Assembly: GCA_002702705.1 (NCBI GenBank)
Contig: PABH01000053.1
Coordinates: forward strand, 62,001-126,000
Source: Anaerolineaceae bacterium
GTDB taxonomy: Bacteria; Chloroflexota; Anaerolineae; Anaerolineales; Anaerolineaceae
Reading direction: 5' to 3'
Length of the DNA stretch: 64,000 nucleotides
Shown: piece by piece, positions 27,067 to 36,014 of the stretch
How positions within the stretch are numbered: the stretch's first letter is position 1
Layout of the letters: the number at the start of each line of letters is the position of its first letter
Translations under genes and position numbers: made by a program
The notes under the pieces: generated by a model
The model's input: only the letters and a program-made list of their open reading frames with translations
Told to the model about the DNA's origin: nothing
The model's database searches: none

Positions 27067-28887
27067 GTGAAAACTAAAAGACCACTTTTAAAATCTATTG
27101 GCGTGGGTTTGGCTGTTGCTTTGGGGGTAATTATTTTTGCTTATGCCTTTCAAGTGACTGATGTGAATTTTGAAACAACACGCTCTGAAGTTCGAATGAC
27201 AGGACTGACGCGTGTACTACGGGCGTTAGCGAAACCAGAGCTGTTTACAAGAGACACAACAGAAGTTGATATTCAAACTCCATTTTACTTACCCTGTCCA
27301 GAGTCCGGACAAATGGAAGAAATCGAAACAGGTGGAAATGAACCATATCTACTGACCAGTGTACCTTGTGCGTCGGCGAAAGAAATGATTACTGTTGAAG
27401 GATACAATTTCCCCCCAAACTCCAGTGGACCAATCAATTTTTTAACTGCAAGTGGAGTTAGTAAACAATTAGCAAACTTTGATTCCGATAGTGATGGTTA
27501 TTTTAATGTTGAGGTTGAGGTTCCAAACCGGCAGCCAGTGGAAGAGGCACAACATATTGTAGCGACAATTCGAACAACTTCCGGTCCGCTAAAATGGACG
27601 GACACAGCGAAGGCAACGTGGGAAAAGATTATTGAGACAGTGTTTATTGCGTTATTAGCCACCGCAATTGGTACTATTGTTTCGATCCCAGTCAGTTTCC
27701 TTGCTGCAAAAAACTTAATGAAAGATTCTACAAGTACACCAACAAACGTGGCACTAGCAATCTTAAGTTGGCCTGCGGGTATTTGGGTGGGTCTTAAATT
27801 TACAAAATGGGCCATTAATGTTTTAGATCCTTTGTCTGAGCAAATACTGGTTGCTTTGGCGGGATCAATTTTATTTGCTGGTATAGCCTATTTATTAGTT
27901 CGTAAAGGATTGCCCGCTGAAGATATCGCTAAACCAACTAGAAAAACACGAATTATTCGAAATGTATTTCTTTTTGGTAGCGCTGTTGCAGGTTTGTTAG
28001 CAATCATATTTTTTGGAAGTTTTGCTAAGTTAGCAGGAGACATTATCACAGAACCCTTAGGAGTTTTTGGCTTCTTAGGGAATGCATTGTTCCTTTTAGG
28101 TGATATCACCTTAATGCTTGCTCCAGCTATGATAGCAGTAGCTGTTGGTGGTGTTTTTGCAAGTATTGTGGGTAAATTTGGACAATCCCTGAATGACAAA
28201 TTAAGCTCTAGTTCACTTAAAGTCGCAAATTTAATCTTCACATCTCTAGCGGGAGCTGTCTTATTCGCCCTAATTATGGCAGGGATTAATTGGTTTTATC
28301 AGATTAATGATCCAAAAATTGTGCTTTATTATCCATTAGCTATTGGTGGTATTGTGGGTTTTCTGTTGGCTTTGGCAGTCAGACCCAAGCATCCACTCCC
28401 AACGGGTTTGATAATCTACACAATTATTCGAACTTTATTAAATACTACCCGTTCGATTGAACCGTTAGTAATGGCTATTGTTGCGGTGATTTGGGTTGGA
28501 ATTGGTCCTTTTGCGGGCTCACTTGCTTTAGCATTACATACGATTGCCTCTTTGTCAAAGTTGTATTCTGAACAGGTTGAAAGTATTGATGATGGACCAC
28601 TGGAAGCAATTCAAGCAACTGGGGCAAACCGATTGCAGACAATTGTTTATGCCGTAATTCCACAAATTATTCCACCTTACATATCATTTACTATGTATCG
28701 TTGGGACATCAATGTTCGTATGTCGACCATTATCGGTTTTGTCGGTGGTGGTGGTATTGGGTTCTTATTACAACAAAATATTAATTTGTTAAATTATCGA
28801 GCGGCTTCGGTTCAAATGTTGGCAATTGCTATTGTTGTAGCATCAATGGATTATATTAGTTCCAAAATTCGCGAATCAATTGTTTAA
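27067..28887 (+). CDS. phnE: Enlarged PhnE-type ABC permease with extracytoplasmic IPT/TIG-like domain
   Basis: 606 residues, more than twice the usual 260-280. After the first helix (about 10-28) comes an extracytoplasmic region of about 155 residues, with an IPT/TIG-like strand set (MITVEGYNFPPNSSGPINF at about 117-135 and FDSDSDGYFNVEVEVP, the latter resembling a Ca-binding loop). PhnE-like sequence begins at IIETVFIALLATAIGTIVSIP. It is then interrupted by about 220 residues with additional helices before the canonical core: RTLLNTTRSIEPLVMAIV, IGPFAGSLALALHTI, SKLYSEQVESIDDGPLEAIQ and GFVGGGGIGFLL. The EAA-type segment is near residues 512-530. It pairs with PhnC 8 bases upstream. The insertion is not a frameshift, since the frame is continuous. 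Confidence 0.82.
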   Translation: MKTKRPLLKSIGVGLAVALGVIIFAYAFQVTDVNFETTRSEVRMTGLTRVLRALAKPELFTRDTTEVDIQTPFYLPCPESGQMEEIETGGNEPYLLTSVPCASAKEMITVEGYNFPPNSSGPINFLTASGVSKQLANFDSDSDGYFNVEVEVPNRQPVEEAQHIVATIRTTSGPLKWTDTAKATWEKIIETVFIALLATAIGTIVSIPVSFLAAKNLMKDSTSTPTNVALAILSWPAGIWVGLKFTKWAINVLDPLSEQILVALAGSILFAGIAYLLVRKGLPAEDIAKPTRKTRIIRNVFLFGSAVAGLLAIIFFGSFAKLAGDIITEPLGVFGFLGNALFLLGDITLMLAPAMIAVAVGGVFASIVGKFGQSLNDKLSSSSLKVANLIFTSLAGAVLFALIMAGINWFYQINDPKIVLYYPLAIGGIVGFLLALAVRPKHPLPTGLIIYTIIRTLLNTTRSIEPLVMAIVAVIWVGIGPFAGSLALALHTIASLSKLYSEQVESIDDGPLEAIQATGANRLQTIVYAVIPQIIPPYISFTMYRWDINVRMSTIIGFVGGGGIGFLLQQNINLLNYRAASVQMLAIAIVVASMDYISSKIRESIV

Positions 28888-28890
28888 TCA

Positions 28891-28929
28891 AAAATACACC
28901 TGGTTCGAAAGAGTCAGGTGTATTTTTTT
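28891..28929 (+). terminator. Terminator of the ABC transporter operon
   Basis: A 12-bp perfect stem (28891-28902 with 28915-28926) around a 12-base loop, followed by more T residues. It closes the operon 3 bases after the phnE stop. Confidence 0.88.
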
Positions 28930-28961
28930 ATCGTATAATATGCGTGTAGCCATAATTAATG

Positions 28962-28990
28962 TTGTTGTTTTTATCTTATTTGGTTAAAAT
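28962..28990 (+). promoter_or_regulatory. Promoter of the kinase/regulator pair, predicted leaderless
   Basis: TTGTTG (28962-28967), a 17-base spacer and TAAAAT (28985-28990). The -10 box ends 6 bases before the ATG at 28997, so transcription should start on or next to the A of the start codon. No SD is present. Confidence 0.5.
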
Positions 28991-28996
28991 CAAATT

Positions 28997-30205
28997 ATGA
29001 CAATGAATCTTCAAAAGAAATCACAATTTAGGCTTCAAGGATCAGGAAGCGCAGAATTGGCTTTTGCTGTGGTGGTTTTGGCTTCGTATTTTGCAATGTT
29101 TAGCGAAATGAAAGAAACCGATGCCATTCGATTGATAGGTATGGTTCTTTTAGGTGTTGGGTATATTTCTATTGGCATTTATGGGTATGACTATTGTTTA
29201 AAAAAACAGTCATTTGAATGGGTGATTTTATATTTTCTTGTTCAAATACCTTTAGGGGCTTTTATTATCTACTTGGGTAGGGGGGTTAGTTTTTCTGCAT
29301 TATTACTTTTACCGCTAGCTGGTAATGCAGTGGTAATGGTCCAGGGATATTGGTTGTATGCAGTAAATGCATTGATTGTATTTGGGTATGTAATCTCGGT
29401 ACGTATGCATACTGGGGTTTGGTCGGATGTCTGGGCTTCCTTACCAATGATATTGTCTGGTTTAGTTTATATTATGGTTTTTACACAAATGGCTTTAGAT
29501 GAGGAAAAATCTAGAAGGGAAGTTGAACGGCTGGTCGAAAAATTAGAAACAGCAAATATAAAATTAAGAAAGTATGCTGATGAAGTAGAAGAATTAGCTA
29601 TAATCCAAGAACGAAACCGATTAGCAAGGGAAATTCACGACGGATTAGGGCATTATTTAACAACGATCAATATGCAGCTCCAAGCAGCTGAAGTTATTTT
29701 GGATAAAGATCGTGATAAGGCCTTAAGTGCAATTAACAAAGCGAAAATTCAATCACAGAACGCGTTAATTGATGTTCGAAAATCTGTATCTGCATTACGT
29801 TATGATCCTGATGAATATCTTTCTTTTGAATCCGTGTTACTTAAAGCAATTCGCCCTTGCGAATGGGTAGGCATCTCTCCTCACCTAAAAATAATTGGTA
29901 GTGAAGATAATTTAACTCCTACAATTCGTTCAACAATTTTCCGTGTTGTTCAGGAAACTGTAAATAACACATGCAAATATTCTAAAGCATCTGTCTACGA
30001 AGTAATTATTGATTATAATCATGAAGGAAAAATAAAATTAGAAATAAAAGATAATGGTGTTGGAACAGAATTGTTCCAAGGTGGTTATGGACTTATGGGT
30101 TTAAAAGAGAGAATAGAATTGATTAATGGTAAACTGGAAATCAATTCACGCCCGAATGAAGGTTTTCAATTGGAAATAGAGATACCTTATGATAAAGAAA
30201 ATTAA
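28997..30205 (+). CDS. Membrane sensor histidine kinase (HisKA_3)
   Basis: A 402-residue kinase. Five to six hydrophobic helices fill about residues 20-170 with little outside sequence, then a short coiled coil (REVERLVEKLETANIKLRKY). The HisKA_3 box is RNRLAREIHDGLGHYL with His214, and the HATPase domain follows (VQETVNNTCKYSKA, DNGVG, GGYGLMGLKERIEL). It is the NarX/LiaS-like type that senses membrane or intramembrane signals. The regulator gene overlaps its end by 17 bases. Position just downstream of the transporter operon suggests, but does not prove, a link. The start has no SD; the mRNA is likely leaderless. Confidence 0.88.
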   Translation: MTMNLQKKSQFRLQGSGSAELAFAVVVLASYFAMFSEMKETDAIRLIGMVLLGVGYISIGIYGYDYCLKKQSFEWVILYFLVQIPLGAFIIYLGRGVSFSALLLLPLAGNAVVMVQGYWLYAVNALIVFGYVISVRMHTGVWSDVWASLPMILSGLVYIMVFTQMALDEEKSRREVERLVEKLETANIKLRKYADEVEELAIIQERNRLAREIHDGLGHYLTTINMQLQAAEVILDKDRDKALSAINKAKIQSQNALIDVRKSVSALRYDPDEYLSFESVLLKAIRPCEWVGISPHLKIIGSEDNLTPTIRSTIFRVVQETVNNTCKYSKASVYEVIIDYNHEGKIKLEIKDNGVGTELFQGGYGLMGLKERIELINGKLEINSRPNEGFQLEIEIPYDKEN

Positions 30206-30845
30206 AATTTTAATTGTGGATGATCAAGAGCTCTTTCGAGAAGGGTTATACACCTTATTATCTGTGCAGGATGATTTTAATGTTGTCAGTCAAGCTGGAA
30301 ACGGTGAGGAAGCGATACTAGAAACAGCGAAATACCAACCCGATATAATTTTAATGGATTTACGTATGCCCGTATTGGATGGCGTGTTGGCCACAAAAAG
30401 AATATCTCAACAATTTCCACAATCTCGTGTTATCGCATTAACTACATTTGATGATGACGATTTGGTCTTTGATGCATTACATGCAGGAGCGGTTGGTTAT
30501 TTGTTAAAGGATGTTTCTCCTGAAAAACTTTTTGAAGGTATTCGGGCAGCCAGCCGTGGTGAATACTACTTATTGCCCACAATAACAGCAAAAGTTATGG
30601 CTGAGTTTACGAAGCTACCACGTATGCCAAAACAAGCAAAATCCGATTTAATTGAAAACTTATCACGAAGAGAATTAGAAATTTTACGTATGGTTTCCAT
30701 GGGGCTCAGCAATAAGGAAATTGCAAGTGATTTGGTGATTGCAGAAGGTACCGTAAAAAACCATTTAACGAGTATTTTTAATAAATTGGATGCGAGAGAT
30801 CGAATGCATGCTGTACTTATAGCCAAAGAAAATAGGATCTTATAA
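30189..30845 (+). CDS. NarL/LuxR-family response regulator
   Basis: A 218-residue cytoplasmic DNA-binding regulator. The receiver domain has the acidic pair Asp11-Asp12, phospho-acceptor Asp57 (IILMDLRMP) and the conserved Lys in GYLLKD. The GerE/LuxR helix-turn-helix follows in the last 65 residues (LSRRELEILRMVSMGLSNKE, VAEGTVKNHLTSIF-like). It overlaps its cognate kinase by 17 bases. Targets are unknown. A small palindrome (ATGTGCTT...AAGCACAT, 30845-30873) lies immediately after the gene. Confidence 0.92.
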   Translation: MIKKIKILIVDDQELFREGLYTLLSVQDDFNVVSQAGNGEEAILETAKYQPDIILMDLRMPVLDGVLATKRISQQFPQSRVIALTTFDDDDLVFDALHAGAVGYLLKDVSPEKLFEGIRAASRGEYYLLPTITAKVMAEFTKLPRMPKQAKSDLIENLSRRELEILRMVSMGLSNKEIASDLVIAEGTVKNHLTSIFNKLDARDRMHAVLIAKENRIL

Positions 30846-30923
30846 TGTGCTTCATCTATGACTTAAAGCACATCAAAAAATAGGAACCGTGTTTTATTCT
30901 TATAAGTAATTTTTAGGATTACT

Positions 30924-31760
30924 ATGGATAAAATAAATCTTTCAGAAAACAAAATAAAAACATACACAATATTAGGACTAGCAAGTATTCTTTCTGGCTT
31001 GGTGTTACTAATTGAAAATTTTCTAAATACAAGTTGGTTGTTATATTTACTACCAGTTGGTGTTGGGGGGGTATTAATGTACTGTGGAATAAAATATAAG
31101 CAGTGGTTTTATCATCTTTTTGGCTGGATGTTTTTTTTATGTGGACTAGGGAGTGTTTATATAATTCAATCTGATTTGAAAGTAATTTCTACATTAGGTT
31201 TAATCTTTATTTTATTTGGTATAAGTTGGCTAGGTTTTTTTATTACTTCCTATTTCTTCTCAAAAAATATATTGTTTTGGGCGGTTTTACCTTTTTATAA
31301 TTTCACCAGTTTGGGTGCAGTATTTTTATTTTCTCGACTACGGTTTTTAGATTTTATGTTTTTTATTGGTTTTGGCATTGCAATGTCATTATTAAGTGCT
31401 GGATTATATTGGAAATTATTTGGGTTGATCATTCCTGGTTCCTTACTAGCAGGGATAGTTCCTGGTATTTATTTTCCTTGGCAACAAACTACGAATACAA
31501 ATCCTTTGCTCCAAACTGGCGTGATGTTAGTGTGGTTTGCTTTGGGATGGGGACTTATAACCGTCTTTTCAAGAGTTCAGACCCAATCTTTTGTATGGTG
31601 GCCACTTATTCCTGGTGGAATTTTGGCTATGGTTGGGTGGGGCTTATATATTGGTGGCAGTCCCGAAAATGCGGTGGGATTTATTGGCAACACAGGTTCC
31701 ATTGCTCTGATTATTTTTGGGATTTATATTTTATTAATGAAAAGGGGTTTACATCGTTAA
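30924..31760 (+). CDS. Polytopic membrane protein, unknown function
   Basis: A 278-residue protein with about eight hydrophobic helices and almost no soluble part. I recognise no family motif. The ATG is preceded by TTAGGA. It lies 78 bases downstream of the response regulator with no terminator between them, so it may be co-transcribed with the kinase pair and could be its target or accessory sensor. A terminator follows it. Confidence 0.6.
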   Translation: MDKINLSENKIKTYTILGLASILSGLVLLIENFLNTSWLLYLLPVGVGGVLMYCGIKYKQWFYHLFGWMFFLCGLGSVYIIQSDLKVISTLGLIFILFGISWLGFFITSYFFSKNILFWAVLPFYNFTSLGAVFLFSRLRFLDFMFFIGFGIAMSLLSAGLYWKLFGLIIPGSLLAGIVPGIYFPWQQTTNTNPLLQTGVMLVWFALGWGLITVFSRVQTQSFVWWPLIPGGILAMVGWGLYIGGSPENAVGFIGNTGSIALIIFGIYILLMKRGLHR

Positions 31761-31793
31761 TACCTTAAATTGAATATAAAGGTTATAATTCAT

Positions 31794-31823
31794 CTTCTGG
31801 GTTAATCCCGGAAGTCTTTTTTT
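31794..31823 (+). terminator. Terminator after the two-component/membrane protein group
   Basis: An 8-bp stem CTTCTGGG/CCCGGAAG (one G-U) with a 5-base loop, followed by TCTTTTTTT. Confidence 0.85.
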
Positions 31824-31849
31824 AAAGGTTAAGAATAAGGTTAAATAGA

Positions 31850-33694
31850 ATGCAAAGAAAAGAAATACGAAATATTGCAATTATTGCGCATGTTGATCAT
31901 GGTAAAACCACATTGTTAGACGCAATGTTAAAACAAACAAATGTATTTAATGACCATCAAGTGATCGTTGAACGGGTTATGGATTCCAATGATCTAGAAA
32001 AAGAACGCGGAATTACTATCCTATCCAAAAATACGTCCGTTAATGTTTTTGATCCTCAAAATGATATGGAAGTAAAAATAAATATCATTGACACCCCAGG
32101 TCATGCTGATTTTGGCGGTGAAGTTGAGCGGGTATTAAATATGGTTGATGGGGTTCTTTTATTGGTCGACGCTGCAGAAGGCCCCATGCCACAAACCAGG
32201 TTTGTACTAAAAAAAGCATTAGCATTAGGTTTAACAGCAGTAGTTGTTGTTAATAAAATCGATAGAAAAGATGCTGATCCACAAAGAGCATTAAATGAAA
32301 CATTCGATTTGTTTATTGAACTTGGTGCAACTGAAGAACAAGCTGATTTTCCAGTTGTTTATTGTCAGGCAGTAAAAGGGATCGCTGGAACATCTCCTCA
32401 GGAAATGAAAGATGATTTGCAGCCTTTGTTTGATTTAATCTTAAGAAATGTTCCTGCTCCGGATGTTGATTTAGATGCACCTTTTCAAATGTTGGTAGCA
32501 AATCTCGGATATGATGCTCACCTTGGTACTACTTGTTTGGGCAGAATTTTTGCAGGTACAGTTAAGGAAGGGCAAGAAATTGCTCGGATTAAAATTAATG
32601 ACGAAATTACAACTGATAAGGTAAAGTATTTATTTGTTTTTGATGGTTTAGATAAAAAACGAGTGGATGCTTTGTCTGCAGGTGATATTGCGTTTATTGC
32701 TGGTGTACAAGAAGTAAATATTGGAGAAACCTTCGCGGATAAGGAAAACCCAATTGCGCTCCCAAAAATTACTGTGGAAGAACCCACTGTCAAAATGAGT
32801 TTTGAAGTAAATAACTCGCCATTTTCAGGTCGATCTGGAAAATTTTTAACAACCCGGCAGTTGCGAGAGCGTTTGTATCGTGAATTAAGAAATAATGTTG
32901 CTTTAAAGGTTGAGGATACTGAGTTTGCGGACCGGTTTATTGTATCTGGGCGCGGTGAATTACACCTGGCAATATTAATTGAAACAATGCGGCGTGAAGG
33001 TTATGAATTCCAAGTTTCCAGACCTGAAGTAATTTTTAAGAAAGATGATGCTGGCAACTTATTAGAGCCATTTGAAGAGGTTGTCATTGAAACGCTTCAA
33101 GAATCCGTTGGGAGCATTGTAGAATTGTTAGGTTCTAGACGCGGCCAACTAAATCTGATGGAAAATCAATTAGATGGCGTGGTATTAAATTACACTATTC
33201 CAACTCGGGGGATTCTCGGACTACGCCAGATTTTCATGACACTTACACGTGGACAAGGTATTATGCACACCATATTTGGTGGATACCGTCCGTATGCTGG
33301 AGAAATTCCTAGTAGGAGTTCATCTTCATTGGTTGCTTGGGAAATGGGGACAGCGACGACGTATGGCTTAAAAAATGCAGAAGAGCGCGGGACACTTTTC
33401 ATCACAGCTGGTACCGAGGTTTATGAAGGCATGGTAATAGGTGAGACAATGAAAGACACCGACATTACTGTGAATGTGAGTAAGAAAAAACATCTAACAA
33501 ATATGCGATCTGCCAATAAAGATCTTGAGTATCGGTTAAATACACCAAAACAATTATCGCTGGATGAAGCTTTAGAGTTTTTGGCTGAAGATGAATTACT
33601 TGAAATCACCCCTGATAGTTATCGTATTCGAAAACGAATACTAAATGCAGAAGAACGCGGAAAAGCACAAAAAATCAAACAAAAAAGCAATTAA
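31850..33694 (+). CDS. typA: Ribosome-associated GTPase TypA/BipA
   Basis: A 614-residue translational GTPase of the EF-G type, involved in 50S assembly and stress or cold adaptation. The G domain has AHVDHGKTT (P-loop), RGITILSKN, DTPGHADFGGEVERV and NKIDRKDA. The C-terminal TypA-specific region has SGRGELHLAILIETMRREG and GGYRPYAGEIPSR. Length is normal for the family. SD is weak (AAGG about 10 bases upstream). The PlsC-like gene begins 13 bases downstream. Confidence 0.95.
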   Translation: MQRKEIRNIAIIAHVDHGKTTLLDAMLKQTNVFNDHQVIVERVMDSNDLEKERGITILSKNTSVNVFDPQNDMEVKINIIDTPGHADFGGEVERVLNMVDGVLLLVDAAEGPMPQTRFVLKKALALGLTAVVVVNKIDRKDADPQRALNETFDLFIELGATEEQADFPVVYCQAVKGIAGTSPQEMKDDLQPLFDLILRNVPAPDVDLDAPFQMLVANLGYDAHLGTTCLGRIFAGTVKEGQEIARIKINDEITTDKVKYLFVFDGLDKKRVDALSAGDIAFIAGVQEVNIGETFADKENPIALPKITVEEPTVKMSFEVNNSPFSGRSGKFLTTRQLRERLYRELRNNVALKVEDTEFADRFIVSGRGELHLAILIETMRREGYEFQVSRPEVIFKKDDAGNLLEPFEEVVIETLQESVGSIVELLGSRRGQLNLMENQLDGVVLNYTIPTRGILGLRQIFMTLTRGQGIMHTIFGGYRPYAGEIPSRSSSSLVAWEMGTATTYGLKNAEERGTLFITAGTEVYEGMVIGETMKDTDITVNVSKKKHLTNMRSANKDLEYRLNTPKQLSLDEALEFLAEDELLEITPDSYRIRKRILNAEERGKAQKIKQKSN

Positions 33695-33707
33695 TGGATT
33701 CCGGCTT

Positions 33708-34751
33708 ATGCAAAAAGATTTGTTAAAATATCCACGACGGGTGTTTAGAAGAAAGATAATTCGAAAAATTGGTCGGTTCGTTATTCGGCTCTTAACAGAT
33801 TTTTCCATTGAAGGGGAAGATAATTTTCCAGATAATGGGCCGTATATCATGGCTGGAAATCATGTGGCAGCCATGGAAGTATTATTGATGGCGTTATTTT
33901 CCCCTCATCAGGTAGAGATTCTTGGTGCAGGGGATATTCCTTTGGATCCGAATTTAGCACCTTTTGCCAATTTGCACGGTTATATACCGATCAACCGAGG
34001 GTCCGTGGACCAAAAAGCCTTAAATCAAGCAGTAAATGTCCTAAATAAGGGAGGTGTAGTTGGAATCTTTCCGGAAGGTGGAATCTGGAGTCGTAATATA
34101 AAACAAGCAAAAATAGGTGTCAGCTGGATCAGCCAGCGCAGCAAAGCTCCTGTTCTACCAATTGGATTTATCGGAATGCATGGATCATTAAAGGACATGC
34201 TGCGGTTCAAGAAACCAACTGTTAAATTGCGTGTAGGCAAAATATTATCATATGATTCTTTATTTTATGATTTATCAGAAAAACCAAAAAAGGAACAACT
34301 CCAAGAAGCAGCTGATAAGATTATGGAGGCGATAAAATGCCTATTGCCAATTGAAAAGAGCCAACCAGAAACAAGGATTGATGGTGTTTCCTTAGAGCCT
34401 TTATGGTATCAATATTTTTGTGATGATGGAAAATTTGAGTTCGATTTTGAAAATAAAGATGAACTTTCAATGGTATTGCGGCACCCAGTAATAATGGATG
34501 TTTTTACAAGAAACCTAAAATTACCAATGCGAGCATTATCAGGGTTTAATAAGAAAGTTAACCAAAATGCGATGATTTTGTCTATCACTGCAATATGTAA
34601 TTATTTAAACGAAAATCCTGGATTTTTAATTTACCGGTTTGGGACTGATTTGGGGCGGTCAATGGAAAATGGATTACGAAATTATTTAGTAGAATTAAAT
34701 AAAACACAAGGAAAAGGAAAAATAAAAGTACAAATATCTGAATTTGCATAG
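33708..34751 (+). CDS. PlsC-like 1-acylglycerol-3-phosphate acyltransferase with extra C-terminal domain
   Basis: A 347-residue protein. The acyltransferase part (about 1-215) has AGNHVAAMEVL, in which the family NHx4D motif reads NHx4E (His52, Glu57), then INRGSVDQKAL and FPEGG (121-125). Such enzymes add the second acyl chain in phosphatidic acid synthesis. The last 130 residues are an additional region I do not recognise. The start at 33708 avoids a long overlap with typA; an in-frame start at 33645 exists. No SD is evident. The Asp-to-Glu change at the catalytic dyad could alter activity. Confidence 0.78.
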   Translation: MQKDLLKYPRRVFRRKIIRKIGRFVIRLLTDFSIEGEDNFPDNGPYIMAGNHVAAMEVLLMALFSPHQVEILGAGDIPLDPNLAPFANLHGYIPINRGSVDQKALNQAVNVLNKGGVVGIFPEGGIWSRNIKQAKIGVSWISQRSKAPVLPIGFIGMHGSLKDMLRFKKPTVKLRVGKILSYDSLFYDLSEKPKKEQLQEAADKIMEAIKCLLPIEKSQPETRIDGVSLEPLWYQYFCDDGKFEFDFENKDELSMVLRHPVIMDVFTRNLKLPMRALSGFNKKVNQNAMILSITAICNYLNENPGFLIYRFGTDLGRSMENGLRNYLVELNKTQGKGKIKVQISEFA

Positions 34752-34763
34752 GTTGGAGGGAAA

Positions 34764-36014
34764 ATGTTTGATCAAGTTGTCTTGTTTTTAATTGAGAAGG
34801 GGGTTTCTAATTTTTGGGCAAATACAATTGTTGAAGGTAGCAAATTTATTATCGTTATTTGTTTAGCCATCTTTATTTTTTATATTGCAAAATGGATGTT
34901 AATGTCCCAAGTTGAAAAAATAGTTTTCAAAACAACAGTTCAATGGGATGATATTTTATTAAAACGTAAAGTGTTTCATAAAATATCCTTACTGTTTCCC
35001 GGATTGGCTTTATTAGGATTCTCCGAAATTTTTGGTTATATTAATACGTTAGTTTATAAATTCTCATTGCTATATATTATTTTTATTTTAACAATGGTAA
35101 TTTTGTCTATTTTCGATGGAATAAATGATATTTATGAAGGTTATAAAATATCCAAAGAGAGGCCTATCAAAGGTTATCTTCAAATAACAAAAATACTAGT
35201 TATCTTTGTTGGAATTATTTTGGTTATCTCAATTCTAATGGGAAAATCTCCTCTCGTTTTGATAGGTGGATTGAGTGCTTTAACTGCTGTATTATTACTC
35301 GTTTTTAAGGACACTTTATTAGGTTTCATCGCTAGTATCCAATTTACAATGAATGATATGGTTCGGATAGGTGATTGGATTGAAATGCCAAAATTTGATG
35401 CAGATGGGGATGTAATTGATATCGCTGTTAACACCGTAAAAGTACAAAATTGGGATAAGACTATTACGACGATTCCAACCTATATGTTGGTTTCCGATTC
35501 ATTTAAAAATTGGCGGGGAATGAATGAGGCTGGAGGGCGTAGAATTAAACGCTCTATCCATATTGATATCACCTCTGTTCGCTTTTGTACACAAAAAGAT
35601 ATCGATCAATGGAAAAAAATAAGAATTTTAGAAAATTACCTGACTGATAAAGAGTTAGCCATTAAGAAATCAAACGAAGATATTTCGATTAAATCAATGG
35701 AAGATATTAACAGTAGAAAACTAACCAATATCGGTACATTTCGAGCTTATATATTAAATTACCTCAATCAGCACCCGCAAATAAAAAAAGATATGACTTT
35801 ATTGGTACGTCAACTTTCGCCTACTGAGATAGGCATACCGATTGAAATATATGCTTTCTCTGCGGATCAGGATTGGATAAGATATGAGGCTATTCAATCT
35901 GATATATTTGACCATTTGTTTGCTATGCTGCCAGAATTTGACTTGCACCCGTATCAATTACCCGGAAAAAATATGGTCAATACAATTAATAAATTTAATT
36001 ATTGTGGTGAGTAA
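34764..36014 (+). CDS. YbdG-like mechanosensitive channel (MscS family)
   Basis: 416 residues, close in length to E. coli YbdG. About five hydrophobic helices, with the pore-lining segment LIGGLSALTAVLLLVFKDTLLGF, then the cytoplasmic beta domain with IGDWIEMPKFDADGDVIDI and TVKVQNWDKTITTIPTY, and SDSFKNWRGM as in YbdG. The GGRRIKRSIHIDITSVRF and TLLVRQLSPTEIGIPIEI segments are highly similar to that subfamily. It likely releases solutes on hypo-osmotic shock. A perfect GGAGGG precedes the ATG. The 3' end overlaps the convergent antiporter gene by 20 bases. Confidence 0.92.
   Translation: MFDQVVLFLIEKGVSNFWANTIVEGSKFIIVICLAIFIFYIAKWMLMSQVEKIVFKTTVQWDDILLKRKVFHKISLLFPGLALLGFSEIFGYINTLVYKFSLLYIIFILTMVILSIFDGINDIYEGYKISKERPIKGYLQITKILVIFVGIILVISILMGKSPLVLIGGLSALTAVLLLVFKDTLLGFIASIQFTMNDMVRIGDWIEMPKFDADGDVIDIAVNTVKVQNWDKTITTIPTYMLVSDSFKNWRGMNEAGGRRIKRSIHIDITSVRFCTQKDIDQWKKIRILENYLTDKELAIKKSNEDISIKSMEDINSRKLTNIGTFRAYILNYLNQHPQIKKDMTLLVRQLSPTEIGIPIEIYAFSADQDWIRYEAIQSDIFDHLFAMLPEFDLHPYQLPGKNMVNTINKFNYCGE

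Noticed and set aside
30845-30873. Terminator after the response regulator (8-bp palindrome)
   Set aside because: No T-run follows on the plus strand and the loop is long; may be an operator instead, but evidence is thin.
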